From Rhodovulum sp. ES.010 (GTDB lineage Bacteria > Pseudomonadota > Alphaproteobacteria > Rhodobacterales > Rhodobacteraceae): 64,000 nt of DNA. Below the pieces are notes generated by a model. That model was given only the letters and a program-made list of their open reading frames with translations, had not been told where the DNA came from and did not search any database. The stretch covers positions 3,264,501 through 3,328,500 of the forward strand of contig NZ_FSRS01000001.1 in NCBI RefSeq assembly GCF_900142935.1, given 5' to 3'. Made by a program: the position numbers and the translations under genes. Position 1 is the first letter of the stretch. Each line of letters begins with the position of its first letter. Below are positions 17,384 through 26,526 of this stretch, piece by piece.

Positions 17384-18688
17384 ATGGGGCCGGGCGAGCC
17401 GCTGGTTCTGGACGTCGAGCGCTCCTTTCTGGCCACGGAGCTGGCCCTCGAGGCGTTCTGGAGCGGCCTGCACCGGGCGCCGCGCGCGACGCTCGTGGCT
17501 CTCCTGCGCCATGCCGGGCAGCCCGCGGCGCTGCGCCGGGCGCTGACGCGTATCGCTCCGCCAAGGGTCGACCTGCTACCGGTGCGCCCGGAGGCCGCCG
17601 CACGGGCGCGCGCGGCGCGCGCAGCGGGGTGCGAGGTGGTTCTGGTGTCGGATGCCGATCCGGCCCTGCTGGCCGCGTTGGCGGCGCACCACGGGCTGTC
17701 CTGCCCGTTCTGGCCTGCCCAAGGGCGCGGCGGCCGGTGCGGGGATGCGCCCAAGGTCCCGGCGCGGCCCGCGGCCCGGGAAGGCCGACCGCGCTGGTCC
17801 CGGCGCGCGTTGCTCCACGCCCTTCGTCCGCATCAATGGGTCAAGAATCTCCTGTTGCTGCTGCCGGTTCTCGCGGCCCATGCCTTCTCGACGCCGATCC
17901 TGTTGCTTGCGCTGGCCGGGATCGTTGCCTTCTCGGCTGCGGCTTCGTCGATCTACATCGTCAACGACCTGCTCGATCTCGAGGCCGACCGGCTGCACCC
18001 GGTCAAGCGCAACCGTCCCTTCGCGGCCGGCGCCGTGCCGATCGGCACGGGTATGGCCGCAAGCCTGGGCCTCGCGTTTGTGGCCTTCGCGCTTGGGGCG
18101 GCATTGGGCCCCGCCTTTCTCGGGGTGTTGGGCCTCTACATGGTGCTCTCGCTTGCCTATTCGCTGCGGCTCAAGCGGATGCGCTGGGTCGACGTGGCGA
18201 CGCTGGCCGCGCTCTATACTCTCCGGGTTGTGGCGGGTGCGGCGGCCACCGGGGTCGGGGCCTCGGTGCTGATGCTGGTCTTCGTCTTTCCCGTCTTCCT
18301 GGCGCTTGGCTGCGTGAAACGGATGACCGAGCTTGCGCTTGCCGAGGATGGGCGCAGGCTGCCGGGGCGGGGCTACGGACGGGCCGACCGGGACGATCTT
18401 CTGAACATGGCTGGGCTGGGCGTGGTGGCCGCCCTCCTGGTGTTCTTCGGGTACAGCTTCACAGACCAGGCCCGCGCCCTCTATCCGTCCCGGTGGATGC
18501 TCTGGGTCGCGCTGCTGCCGCTCGCGGCTTGGCTTGTTCGCATGGTCGTCTTGGGCTATCGCGGTGCGCAGGATTACGACCCGATCCTGTTTGCGGTGCG
18601 CGACCGCGTCGGGCTGGGCCTGATATTTCTGGCGCTGTGCTGCATGTTCCACGGCGCCGGGCTGTGGCAGCGCGGGCTTGGCGTCTAG
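17384..18688 (+). CDS. UbiA-family prenyltransferase with degenerate HAD domain
   Basis: A 434-residue protein. Residues about 1-140 resemble the HAD domain often fused to this UbiA clade, but the catalytic DxDGT motif is replaced by D10-V-E-R, so phosphatase activity is probably lost. Residues about 145-434 are a polytopic UbiA domain with NDLLDLEADRLHPVKRNRP (194-212) and YSLRLKRMRWVDVA as the two Mg/prenyl-diphosphate motifs. The clade includes decaprenyl-phosphate phosphoribosyltransferase (Rv3806c type). Convergent DprE1-like and SDR genes support a role in polyprenyl-phosphate sugar synthesis. Its stop codon overlaps the stop of the SDR gene on the other strand. Confidence 0.78.
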   Translation: MGPGEPLVLDVERSFLATELALEAFWSGLHRAPRATLVALLRHAGQPAALRRALTRIAPPRVDLLPVRPEAAARARAARAAGCEVVLVSDADPALLAALAAHHGLSCPFWPAQGRGGRCGDAPKVPARPAAREGRPRWSRRALLHALRPHQWVKNLLLLLPVLAAHAFSTPILLLALAGIVAFSAAASSIYIVNDLLDLEADRLHPVKRNRPFAAGAVPIGTGMAASLGLAFVAFALGAALGPAFLGVLGLYMVLSLAYSLRLKRMRWVDVATLAALYTLRVVAGAAATGVGASVLMLVFVFPVFLALGCVKRMTELALAEDGRRLPGRGYGRADRDDLLNMAGLGVVAALLVFFGYSFTDQARALYPSRWMLWVALLPLAAWLVRMVVLGYRGAQDYDPILFAVRDRVGLGLIFLALCCMFHGAGLWQRGLGV

Positions 18689-19422
18689 ATCGACATCTTC
18701 TTGAAGAACCGTTCCGGGATCGCCCGGATGATCGACATGATCCCCAGCCAGAACACCGGCGTGTAGATCACGTTACGCTTCTTCTCGACGGCGCGCAGGA
18801 TATCGTCCGCGATCCGCTCGGGGTGCGCGACCAGGAACATGCCGCTGACGCCCCAGGTCATGGCCGTGTCGGTGAAGCCGGGCTTGACGGTCACCACATG
18901 CCCCCCGGCCCGCGTCAGACGGTTGCGCAGGCCCGACAGGTAGGTGGCGAAGCCGGCCTTGGCGGCCCCATAGACATAGTTGCCGATGCGCCCGCGATCG
19001 CCCGCGACCGAGCCGACGCCGACGACGGTGCTGTCGCCGCGCTGCTCCATCAACGGCGCGAGCATCTGCAGGATGTGCGCCGGGCCGGTGAAGTTGTCGA
19101 CCACCATGCCCTCGATGAGCGACGGGTCGGCGTCGATCTCCGCTTGCGAGGGCATCGAGCCCACGAAAACCGCGGCCGAGATCGTGCCGCCGCAGGCGGC
19201 CATGCGCCCGACGAGCGGGGCAAAGCCCGCCGGGTCGCGGGCGTCGAAGCGGGCGACCTCGGCCAGCGCTGCGCCACGGATGCAGGCATCGGCCGCGTCG
19301 CGTTCCAGGTCGTCCATGTCCCGGCCCGCGAGGATCAGGCCGTCGCCGCGTGCGGCCAGCTTGCGTGCGAATGCTCGCGCCATCGCGGACGAGGCCCCGA
19401 GAATGATCCAGGTGTCGCTCAT
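18685..19422 (-). CDS. SDR oxidoreductase, DprE2-like
   Basis: A 245-residue short-chain dehydrogenase. The cofactor loop reads IILGASSAMARAFA, a variant of the usual TGxxxGxG. The catalytic Ser lies in VGVGSVAGDRG and the Tyr-Lys pair in YGAAKAG. The start overlaps the stop of the FAD oxidoreductase gene by four bases (ATGA), so the two are translationally coupled. In the mycobacterial pathway DprE1 oxidises and DprE2 reduces C2 of decaprenylphosphoryl ribose. Here the pairing and order support the same two-step epimerisation, which is inference from context. Confidence 0.75.
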   Translation of the reverse strand: MSDTWIILGASSAMARAFARKLAARGDGLILAGRDMDDLERDAADACIRGAALAEVARFDARDPAGFAPLVGRMAACGGTISAAVFVGSMPSQAEIDADPSLIEGMVVDNFTGPAHILQMLAPLMEQRGDSTVVGVGSVAGDRGRIGNYVYGAAKAGFATYLSGLRNRLTRAGGHVVTVKPGFTDTAMTWGVSGMFLVAHPERIADDILRAVEKKRNVIYTPVFWLGIMSIIRAIPERFFKKMSI

Positions 19423-20732
19423 TCCTCCGCCCTCAGTTTGAGCCGCCGCACGAGGTCCGTTGCCAGCGCGCCCTCCGGGTCTGCCCTTTCGATCTCGGCC
19501 CGCCACGCGTCCAGTTCGGGGTACATTCCGCCCACGACCCCGGGCCGTGCAAGCCCGTCCTTGGCGAGGTAGAGTCGGCCCCCGGCGTCAAGCACCATCT
19601 CTTCCAGCCGTGAGTAAAGCGCCGGCAGCTTTTGGCGCGCGGGGAAATCGACCGCGAGCGTGTAGCCTTCCATGGGAAAGGACAGGTGCCCGGCGCGTCC
19701 GTGCCCCAAGCGCTTCAGCACGGCAAGCGGCGCGGCGACGCCGGCCTTGGCGATGGCCACGAGGATCTCCTTGAGCCGGGGCGCCGCCTCGGTTGGCACC
19801 ACGCATTGGAACTGGTGGAAGCCCCTCTTGCCGTAGAGCCGGTTCCAGTCGTGCAAGCCGTCAAGCGGGAAGAAGAACGCATCCAGCGGCCGTGTGCGCT
19901 TGCGCCCGGTGTCGGGCACCCGCGACAGATACCAGCGATTGAACAGCGTCACGACCGGCCGGGAGAGGACGAGGCCCGGTGCGTTGAAGGGCACGGTTTT
20001 GGAGGTGCGTGGTGGCCCCGGGCGCGTCCCCTCCCGCAATGCGCCTTCCTCGAGGATGCCTCGGCCAAGGCATTTGCGCCTGGCGGTGGCGTCGACCCAG
20101 CCGACGGCGAACTCCGCCTTGGAGGCATTGAGCGCGGCGATGAAGGCGTCGAAATCGGGGATTCGGGTTTCGACGACATGGATGCGCTGGCCGGGGATCG
20201 GTTTCAGCTGCAGCCGCGCCGCGAGGATCGAGCCGGTCTGGCCAAGTCCGCCCATCGTTGCACGGAAAAGGCCGCGGTCGCTCTCGGGCGTGACCTCGCG
20301 CGGTCCGTTCCTCGTCATCAGCGTGATGGCCAGGACGTGCTGGCCAAAGCTGCCGGCCACATGGTGGTTCTTGCCGTGCACATCGTTAGCGATGCAGCCG
20401 CCGACGGTTGCGAAGCCGGTGCCGGGCATCACGGCCGGCATCCATCCCCTCGGGGCGAGCACGTCCAGCAGCGCGCCGATCGTGGCGCCGGCCTCCACCT
20501 CCAGCACGCCGGTCTCGGCGTCGAAGGCCAGCAGCCGGTCCATCCGCGTCATCTCGATCGCCGCGCCGCCCGAGTTCAGCGCCGCATCGCCGTAGGACCT
20601 GCGGTTGCCGATGGCCGGCCCCCCGCCCGCAAGCGCCGCCACAAGGGTGGAAACCCTTTCGGGCCGGGCCAGCGCCCCGCGTGCGGTCAGCGCCCGCCCC
20701 CAGCCGGAATACTCAGAGGTCTTCCATTGCAT
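19419..20732 (-). CDS. FAD-binding oxidoreductase, DprE1-like
   Basis: A 437-residue flavoprotein of the VAO/FAD_binding_4 family. The FAD segment GNRRSYGDAALNSGG and the DprE1 hallmark NDVHGKNHHVAGSFG are both clear. The C-terminal part contains WNRLYGKRGFHQFQCVVPTE, as in DprE1-type substrate domains. DprE1 oxidises polyprenylphosphoryl-ribose to the 2-keto form. ATG 20732 is preferred because an AAGGA sequence precedes it. It overlaps the 3' end of the flippase-like gene by 20 bases, and its own end overlaps the SDR start, so these three genes form one coupled unit. Confidence 0.83.
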   Translation of the reverse strand: MQWKTSEYSGWGRALTARGALARPERVSTLVAALAGGGPAIGNRRSYGDAALNSGGAAIEMTRMDRLLAFDAETGVLEVEAGATIGALLDVLAPRGWMPAVMPGTGFATVGGCIANDVHGKNHHVAGSFGQHVLAITLMTRNGPREVTPESDRGLFRATMGGLGQTGSILAARLQLKPIPGQRIHVVETRIPDFDAFIAALNASKAEFAVGWVDATARRKCLGRGILEEGALREGTRPGPPRTSKTVPFNAPGLVLSRPVVTLFNRWYLSRVPDTGRKRTRPLDAFFFPLDGLHDWNRLYGKRGFHQFQCVVPTEAAPRLKEILVAIAKAGVAAPLAVLKRLGHGRAGHLSFPMEGYTLAVDFPARQKLPALYSRLEEMVLDAGGRLYLAKDGLARPGVVGGMYPELDAWRAEIERADPEGALATDLVRRLKLRAEE

Positions 20733-21720
20733 GCCGCGTCCTTCCTGCAAGCCGTTCCGCGAAGGGAAAGACCGCCGCCCCGACCGCGATCGCGAACCAC
20801 AGCGTCGTGACGCGGATGATGGCGGTCGCGGCGATCGAGGTCTCGGGCGGCAGGCCCTCGAGCGTGAGAAGCGCGATCATCGCCGCTTCGGCCCCGCCGA
20901 GCCCCCCCGGCGCGCCGGTCAGCCCGCCCGCGAGCGTGGCGAAGACGAAGATCGCCGTTGCCGTCCAGAACCCGGTCTCCGCCCCGAGCCAGGCCAACAG
21001 CAGGTAAAAGGCGTAGCCTTCGGCCAGCCAACCGGCCACGCCAAGCGCCACAGCTCCCGCGATCGCGCCCGAACGGCCGGCCTGGCCCAGCATCCGGGCT
21101 ATCCCGCGCAGGCGGCCGAAAAGGCGCGGCCAGCGTCCGAGGGTGCGGTACGCGAGGGTCGCCAGTGCCCCAAGCAGCCGCGCACGGGTCGCGAGAATCG
21201 CCGTTGCGAAAGCGATAGCAGCCACGGGGGCGGCGCCCGCGATGCCGCTTGTCGAAAGCGCGATCGCGGCCGCGAGGATCACCGCCATCGCCACCAGGTC
21301 GGCCGCGCGGTCCATGAGGAACAGCGGCGCGCAGCGTTCCAGCGGCATGCCCGTCTCGCGCCGGAGCCAGCGGATGCGCACCATCTCGCCCACGCGTCCG
21401 GGGGTGACGGACATGACGAGGCCGCCGAGGAAATGCCGCAGGTCGCGCCAGAGGTTCGCCGGCAGGCCGAGGCGGCGGGCGAAAAGGTGCCAGCGCAGCC
21501 CCCGCATCAGGTAGTTGACCAGCGATAGGGCAAGCAGAACGCCGATCTGGGCCAGCCCCAGCCGCATCATCTGCGCTCGCGTTTCGGCCCAACCCGTGGC
21601 CGCTGCAAGCGCGCCCAGCCCCGCCACCACCAGCAGCAAGAGGCCCGCCATCAAGGCCGTGTCCCGCGCCCGGTGCAGGGGGGCGGTCCGGGCCGGGGCG
21701 GAAGCGCGGTTCGTCATCAT
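20713..21720 (-). CDS. Lysylphosphatidylglycerol synthase-like TM (flippase-type) membrane protein
   Basis: A 335-residue polytopic membrane protein of the UPF0104/LPG_synthase_TM family. The diagnostic segment is GGLVMSVTPGRVGEMVRIRW, and a second glycine-rich motif is GGLTGAPGGLGGAEAAMI. It lacks the cytoplasmic aminoacyltransferase domain of MprF, so only the flippase-like portion is present. It is first in a coupled operon with the DprE1- and DprE2-like genes. A role in moving a polyprenyl-phosphate sugar across the membrane is plausible but inferred. Confidence 0.75.
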   Translation of the reverse strand: MMTNRASAPARTAPLHRARDTALMAGLLLLVVAGLGALAAATGWAETRAQMMRLGLAQIGVLLALSLVNYLMRGLRWHLFARRLGLPANLWRDLRHFLGGLVMSVTPGRVGEMVRIRWLRRETGMPLERCAPLFLMDRAADLVAMAVILAAAIALSTSGIAGAAPVAAIAFATAILATRARLLGALATLAYRTLGRWPRLFGRLRGIARMLGQAGRSGAIAGAVALGVAGWLAEGYAFYLLLAWLGAETGFWTATAIFVFATLAGGLTGAPGGLGGAEAAMIALLTLEGLPPETSIAATAIIRVTTLWFAIAVGAAVFPFAERLAGRTRHAMEDL

Positions 21721-21948
21721 GTCATTGGCAATGCCAGCACATCGGGACAGGATTATGAAGCCTTTTCCGCGCCGGGGACCGTGTCCCCGCGCCGCCGCGT
21801 GCGCCCCTTATGTCGATTCGGTTCGGCGCGCGGCATGGTCCGCGCTGCCGTTTTCCGGTCGCGCGCTACTGCGTCCCGAGGGCAGATGCGCGCCGCAAGC
21901 CGGTGGGGCCACGCCCGATACGCAGGGAACCGGCAGCCGGGGTGCGTC

Positions 21949-22956
21949 TCAGGCCGGCCCGGCCACGCCCGCATCCTCGAAGCTGGCCATATCGTTGAGC
22001 ATGGCCGTGGCGGCTTTCAGCAGCGGCCAGGCGAGCAGAGCGCCCGTGCCTTCGCCGAGGCGAAGGTTCAGGGAGAGCAGAGGATCGGCCCCGAGCGCCT
22101 CGAGCAACGCCGCGTGGCCCCGTTCAGCGGAGCGGTGGGCGAACACCATTGCGCCACGCGTTTCGGGCGACAGGCGCACCGCGGCCAGCGCCGCGGACGT
22201 CGCGATGAACCCGTCCACGATCACCACGCGGCCCGCCGTCGCCGCGCCCAGCATGGCGCCGGCCATCATCACGATCTCGAACCCGCCATACTCGGCCAGC
22301 GCCGCCTCCGGGGCGAGGTCGCCGGTGCGGGCGGCGGCGCGTTCCAGAACGGCCTGCTTGTGGGCCAGCCGACCGTCGTCAAGGCCAGTGCCGGGACCGG
22401 TCAGGATATCGAGCCCCACGCCGGTCAGCTTGTGGCCGAGCGCCGCGGCCGCCGCCGTGTTGCCAATGCCCATTTCGCCGAAGGCCACCGCATCCCAGTC
22501 GCCATCGGCGCCGAGCGTGCGGCCCTTTTCCAAGGCGTCGGTACATTGCTCCGCCGACATCGCGGGCGCTTCGAGGAAGCTTCGCGTGCCGGCCGCGACT
22601 CGCCGATCAATGAGTTCCTTCGCGTCGAAGGCCGGCCCGGCCACGCCTGCATCAACCACGCGCAGATCGGCGCCGACACTGCGGGCGAACACGTTGGCCG
22701 CCGCCCCGCCGGACAGGAAGTTCAGCACCATCTGCCGGGTGACCTCTTGCGGGAACGCCGACACGCCTTCGGTAGCGATCCCGTGATCGGCGGCGAAGAT
22801 CGTCAACTGGCAGCGTTCCATCCGCGGTGTCAGCGTGCCCTGCACGGTGGCGATCTGGGCCGCCAGCGCCTCGATCCGGCCAAGCGCGCCGGGCGGCTTG
22901 GTCTTGAGGTCGATCTTGCGTTGCAGGGCGGTGGGGAAGCTGTCGGGTGCGTTCAT
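21949..22956 (-). CDS. cobT: Nicotinate-nucleotide--dimethylbenzimidazole phosphoribosyltransferase
   Basis: A 335-residue enzyme that makes alpha-ribazole phosphate for the lower ligand of cobalamin. The N-terminal block LKTKPPGALGRIEALAAQIA, the AADHGIATEGVSAFPQEVT segment and the C-terminal RLGEGTGALLAWPLL with the catalytic Glu are all characteristic of CobT. ATG 22956 starts MNAPDSF and gives the usual family length. No other cobalamin gene is adjacent within the window, and I could not find a cobalamin riboswitch in the upstream 150 bases. Confidence 0.93.
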   Translation of the reverse strand: MNAPDSFPTALQRKIDLKTKPPGALGRIEALAAQIATVQGTLTPRMERCQLTIFAADHGIATEGVSAFPQEVTRQMVLNFLSGGAAANVFARSVGADLRVVDAGVAGPAFDAKELIDRRVAAGTRSFLEAPAMSAEQCTDALEKGRTLGADGDWDAVAFGEMGIGNTAAAAALGHKLTGVGLDILTGPGTGLDDGRLAHKQAVLERAAARTGDLAPEAALAEYGGFEIVMMAGAMLGAATAGRVVIVDGFIATSAALAAVRLSPETRGAMVFAHRSAERGHAALLEALGADPLLSLNLRLGEGTGALLAWPLLKAATAMLNDMASFEDAGVAGPA

Positions 22957-23039
22957 GGGTCTCCTCGCGGGAATGGGTGGGCCGGTCTTAGGGTGCCCCC
23001 AGCGCAGCCGCAAGCCGCCGCGCCCGCCGATTGGAGGAT

Positions 23040-23493
23040 TGCGACACCGGGGCCGGGGACCGGCCCACACCCAGCGCTACGGGGGGCGCGGTTCGAAGCC
23101 GGTCAATCTTGTCACCGGCGGCGCGGTCGGGCAATCGCCGCCACACCGAGGCGCGCGCTGCTCGGTGCCCCCGTCCATATCGTCATGGCCCAGCCGGGGG
23201 ACGCGGGGTCACGCAGCGCGCATGACCGGGCGCAGCGGTGTGCGGGCTGGCTGACCCCCGAAGCTCCGCTCGACCGTACGGACGGGCAGGGCCCGCCGCG
23301 GGTCAATGGCCTTTCATGCCGGCTGTCGAACCTGATGCCAAAGGGGCTTGCATGCGCGCCAACGGTCAAGTCATTGGTCGCCGCTTTCGCGCACCAGCGC
23401 AGCCCGGTCGTGCTGGTCAGCAAAGCGGCGGATATGGGGCTCGTGCCGGAAACCGCGCTGGGCCGAACCTTTCGCGACATCAGGGCTGGTTGA
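23040..23493 (+). CDS. Unrecognised coding-like open frame, possibly partial
   Basis: The plus-strand frame ending at TGA 23493 stays open for over 450 bases outside any other gene, and its last 60 codons have the high third-position GC of real genes here. The end reads PTVKSLVAAFAHQRSPVVLV, then SKAADMGLVPETALGRTFRD. I do not recognise the family. No start is convincing: the frame also continues backwards antisense to cobT, which is compositional. It may be the C-terminal remnant of a lost gene or a real small protein starting at an alternative codon near 23187 or 23313. Confidence 0.3.
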
Positions 23494-23570
23494 CCGGCGC
23501 GGCGCGCAGGTAGCCTTCGCGAGTCATTCGTCTTTTCCGGCCCTGCCGGTGTGGGTGAATTGCCGTCTCT

Positions 23571-24503
23571 TCAGGCCGACGGCTCCCGGCCCGCGCCGAT
23601 GCGGCCGCGATGCGGGCCGAACAGGCAGGCGATCCCCAGAATAACGCCCGCGACGACAGCGATCATGCCCGCCGCGCTGACGGCGTTCTGGGCGCCGAAC
23701 CACAGCGGACCGTAACCTGCCAGCACGTAGCCGAGGACCGCCGAGATCACGGCGAAGGCCACGCTCCACCCGATCTGCGTCTCCAGCCGGTTGGTCATCA
23801 GCCGCGCCGCCGCGGGCGGGCAGATGAACATCGCGATCACGATGATCGAGCCCACCGCGTCAAAGGCCGCCACCGCCGCGATGGCGGCGACGATCACCAG
23901 CCCGATGCCGAGCGCTCCCGCGGGAATGCCGAGGGTGCGCGCGAAGGAGTCGTCGAAGGTGGCGATCTTGAGCCAGCGCCAGAACAGCGCGGTGAGCACG
24001 CAGATCAGCGCACAGACCGCCGCGATGCGGCCGAGTTCGTCGGGCAGGGCCGCCAGCGCGGCAGGATCTGCGAGCGAGGACCACCCGTCGGCCTTGAACC
24101 AGATCAGCGACTCCAGGTTGCCCATCAGCGCGTGTTCGACGTCGAGATGCACGGTGGAGGTGTCGGACTGCTCCAGCAGCAGCACGCCGGCGGCGAAGAG
24201 TGTGGTGAAGACCACGCCCATCGCCGCGCCCGGTTCGATCCGGCCGAGCCTGCGCACGGCCTCGATCAGGATCACCGCGACGACGGCGGCGCCCGCCGCC
24301 CCCAGCAGCATCGGGACCGCCGCGACGACCCCGGTCAAGAGGAAGGCCACGACGATGCCTGGCAGCACGACATGGCTGATCGCGTCGCCGATCAGCGCCT
24401 GGCGGCGCAGGATCAGGAAGTTGCCCGGCAGGGCGCAGGCGACGGCCGCGAGGCTTCCGATCAGGATCGGCGTCAGGGAAAACTGTACGAATTCCGCCCC
24501 CAT
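23571..24503 (-). CDS. sitD: Metal ABC transporter permease, second subunit
   Basis: A 310-residue polytopic permease of the ABC-3 (TroC/D, ZnuB) family. Motifs include LPGNFLILRRQALIGDAISH near the N terminus and FDAVGSIIVIAMFICPPAAA in the middle, the usual coupling and pore region. It is the last gene of a four-gene operon and begins inside the stop codon region of the preceding permease. With its paralogue it would form the heteromeric inner-membrane channel for Mn(II) or Fe(II). Confidence 0.88.
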   Translation of the reverse strand: MGAEFVQFSLTPILIGSLAAVACALPGNFLILRRQALIGDAISHVVLPGIVVAFLLTGVVAAVPMLLGAAGAAVVAVILIEAVRRLGRIEPGAAMGVVFTTLFAAGVLLLEQSDTSTVHLDVEHALMGNLESLIWFKADGWSSLADPAALAALPDELGRIAAVCALICVLTALFWRWLKIATFDDSFARTLGIPAGALGIGLVIVAAIAAVAAFDAVGSIIVIAMFICPPAAARLMTNRLETQIGWSVAFAVISAVLGYVLAGYGPLWFGAQNAVSAAGMIAVVAGVILGIACLFGPHRGRIGAGREPSA

Positions 24504-25720
24504 CAGGCCGGCCCTCCGACCGGCGCCGGGCCGCCGAGGCGGCGGTCGAACTCGGCGATCTCGTCGCGGGTGAACACGTCTTCGATGGGGGTGAGCCCGT
24601 CATAGCGCCCCGTCAGGCCGCTGTCCTGGTGGATATCGCGGGCGATGTACCAGCGGCGTTCGTCGCGGGCGACCTTGGCGGCCTGCGCCCGTCCGGCCTC
24701 GGTCGCCACGCCGTCGGCACGCGCCAGGCCCTCGGCGCGCAGCAGGCGCAGGGTGAAAGGTTCGCGAATCGGTTCGCCATGGGCAAGCGCCAGCAGCCCC
24801 TGGCGGCGATGCACCCGGCGCTGGAAGGCCCGGTGCCGGATCAGCGCGGCGGCGACCCCGCGTCCGGGGGCAAACAGGAGCGACGCCGCGAAAAGCGTGG
24901 CGGCCACAAGCACGATGATCGGCCCGGTGGGCAGGGCGGGCGCCGAGGCCGAAAGCGCCGCGCCCACGTAGCCGGCAAGACCTCCAAGGAACCCGGCGAT
25001 CCAGATCACGTGTGCGCTCGTCTCGGTCCAGAACCGCGCCGTCACGGGGGGTATGATCAGCATGGCGACGATCAGGATCAGGCCAACCAGCTTCAGTCCG
25101 ATCACGGTCACGGCCATCACCAGCCCCATCATCAAAAGGTCGATCCGCCGCACGTCGTAGCCGCAGGCCGCGGCGTATTCGGGATCGAACGCGACCAGCG
25201 TCATCGGCCGCCGCAGCAGCCATGTGGCCGCCACCGCGAGCGACCCGCCGATCGCGATCACTACTGCGTCCTGGAACAGCATCCCCGCCGTAGAACCCAA
25301 CAGAAAACTCTCCAGCCCGGCCTGGCGGCCCGCGCTCATCGTCTGGATCACGGTCAGCAGGACGATGCCGAGTCCGAAGAACACCGACAGCACCGCCCCG
25401 ATCGCCGCGTCCTCGGCCAGCCGCGTGCGCCGGGCGATCCATTCGACCAGCAGCAATCCGATCCAGGCCGTCAGGGCGGAGCCTGCGAGAAGTCCGATCA
25501 GGTTGCGCCCGTCGCCGCCCATCAGGACCATCACGATGAAGGCCAGCCCCACGCCGGGCAGTGTGGCATGGGCCACCGCGTCGGAGACGAGCGCGCGCTT
25601 GCGCAAGAACAGGAAGGTGCCCGAGGCGCCGGCGGCGAATCCAAGCAGCGCCGCGCCGGTCCCGACGAGCGCCGCGTTGTAGCCTGCCTGCAGGAAAAGG
25701 GCGTCGAGAAATGCGCTCAC
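24503..25720 (-). CDS. sitC: Metal ABC transporter permease with C-terminal DtxR-like domain
   Basis: A 405-residue protein. Residues about 1-285 are an ABC-3 permease with [20 protein letters not shown] and [20 protein letters not shown]. The last 120 residues are soluble and resemble the C-terminal portion found on some Mn/Fe permeases, related to iron-dependent-repressor winged-helix segments ([19 protein letters not shown], then a D/E-rich tail). The start is GTG, overlapping the ATPase stop as GTGA. The fused tail may sense metal or control the ATPase, which is inference. Confidence 0.85.
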   Translation of the reverse strand: MSAFLDALFLQAGYNAALVGTGAALLGFAAGASGTFLFLRKRALVSDAVAHATLPGVGLAFIVMVLMGGDGRNLIGLLAGSALTAWIGLLLVEWIARRTRLAEDAAIGAVLSVFFGLGIVLLTVIQTMSAGRQAGLESFLLGSTAGMLFQDAVVIAIGGSLAVAATWLLRRPMTLVAFDPEYAAACGYDVRRIDLLMMGLVMAVTVIGLKLVGLILIVAMLIIPPVTARFWTETSAHVIWIAGFLGGLAGYVGAALSASAPALPTGPIIVLVAATLFAASLLFAPGRGVAAALIRHRAFQRRVHRRQGLLALAHGEPIREPFTLRLLRAEGLARADGVATEAGRAQAAKVARDERRWYIARDIHQDSGLTGRYDGLTPIEDVFTRDEIAEFDRRLGGPAPVGGPA

Positions 25721-26526
25721 GCGAGGGCCAACTGGTCGATATGGGTCGCCGCGAGCCGACCGCCATAAGTGGCGTGAAGCGTTTCGGCGGTGAACGCCTC
25801 GGCCACCGGGCCTTCGGCGATCCGGCGCACATTGATCAGGAAGACATGGTCGAAATAGTCGGCTACGGTCGACAGGTCGTGGTGTACCGCCACCACCGCC
25901 TTGCCTTCCGATTTCAACAGCTTGAGCACGTCGATGATCGCCCGCTCGGTTGCCGCGTCGACACCGGCGAATGGCTCGTCGAGCAGGTAGAGGTCAGCGT
26001 CCTGCGCCAGCGCGCGTGCGAGGAACACCCGCTGCTGCTGCCCGCCCGACAGCTGGCCAATCTGGCGGTCGGCGAAATCGGCCATGCCGACCCGATCAAG
26101 GCAGTCAAGCGTCTGGTCGGTCATCGCGCCCGTGAGCCGACCGAACAAGCCCACCTTGCGGTAGAGCCCCATGCGCACGACATCGATGACCGTCGTCGGG
26201 AAATCCCAGTCCACGCTCGCGCGCTGCGGGACGTAGGCGATGCGGTCGCGCGCTCTTTCCAGCGGCGTGCCAAACACAGTGACCTCGCCCGACAACCGCG
26301 GAATCACCCCGAGCGTGGCTTTCAGAAGCGTGGACTTGCCCGCGCCGTTCGGCCCGATGATGGCCGACATCGCATCGGCCGGGAAGGTCGCGTCGACGGA
26401 GAAGACCGCCGGCTTTTCCGCGTAGGAGACCGTCAGCCCCCGGATCGCGAGGGCGGCATCCGCCGGGTCCGGTTCGGGCCGAAGCGTCCGGCCGTTCGCG
26501 GCCGCAAGGTTGACGGGCGTCTGCAT
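25717..26526 (-). CDS. sitB: Metal ABC transporter ATP-binding protein
   Basis: A 269-residue ABC ATPase. Walker A is GPNGAGKST, the signature is [18 protein letters not shown], and Walker B is [12 protein letters not shown] followed by the switch His in AVHHDLSTV. The clade is that of Mn/Zn/Fe importers. It is coupled at both ends: its ATG overlaps the binding-protein stop (TGATG) and its stop overlaps the GTG of sitC. Confidence 0.9.
   Translation of the reverse strand: MQTPVNLAAANGRTLRPEPDPADAALAIRGLTVSYAEKPAVFSVDATFPADAMSAIIGPNGAGKSTLLKATLGVIPRLSGEVTVFGTPLERARDRIAYVPQRASVDWDFPTTVIDVVRMGLYRKVGLFGRLTGAMTDQTLDCLDRVGMADFADRQIGQLSGGQQQRVFLARALAQDADLYLLDEPFAGVDAATERAIIDVLKLLKSEGKAVVAVHHDLSTVADYFDHVFLINVRRIAEGPVAEAFTAETLHATYGGRLAATHIDQLALA

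Noticed and set aside
22957..23110. Possible cobalamin riboswitch before cobT
   Set aside because: I could not find the conserved B12-box or the other core elements.
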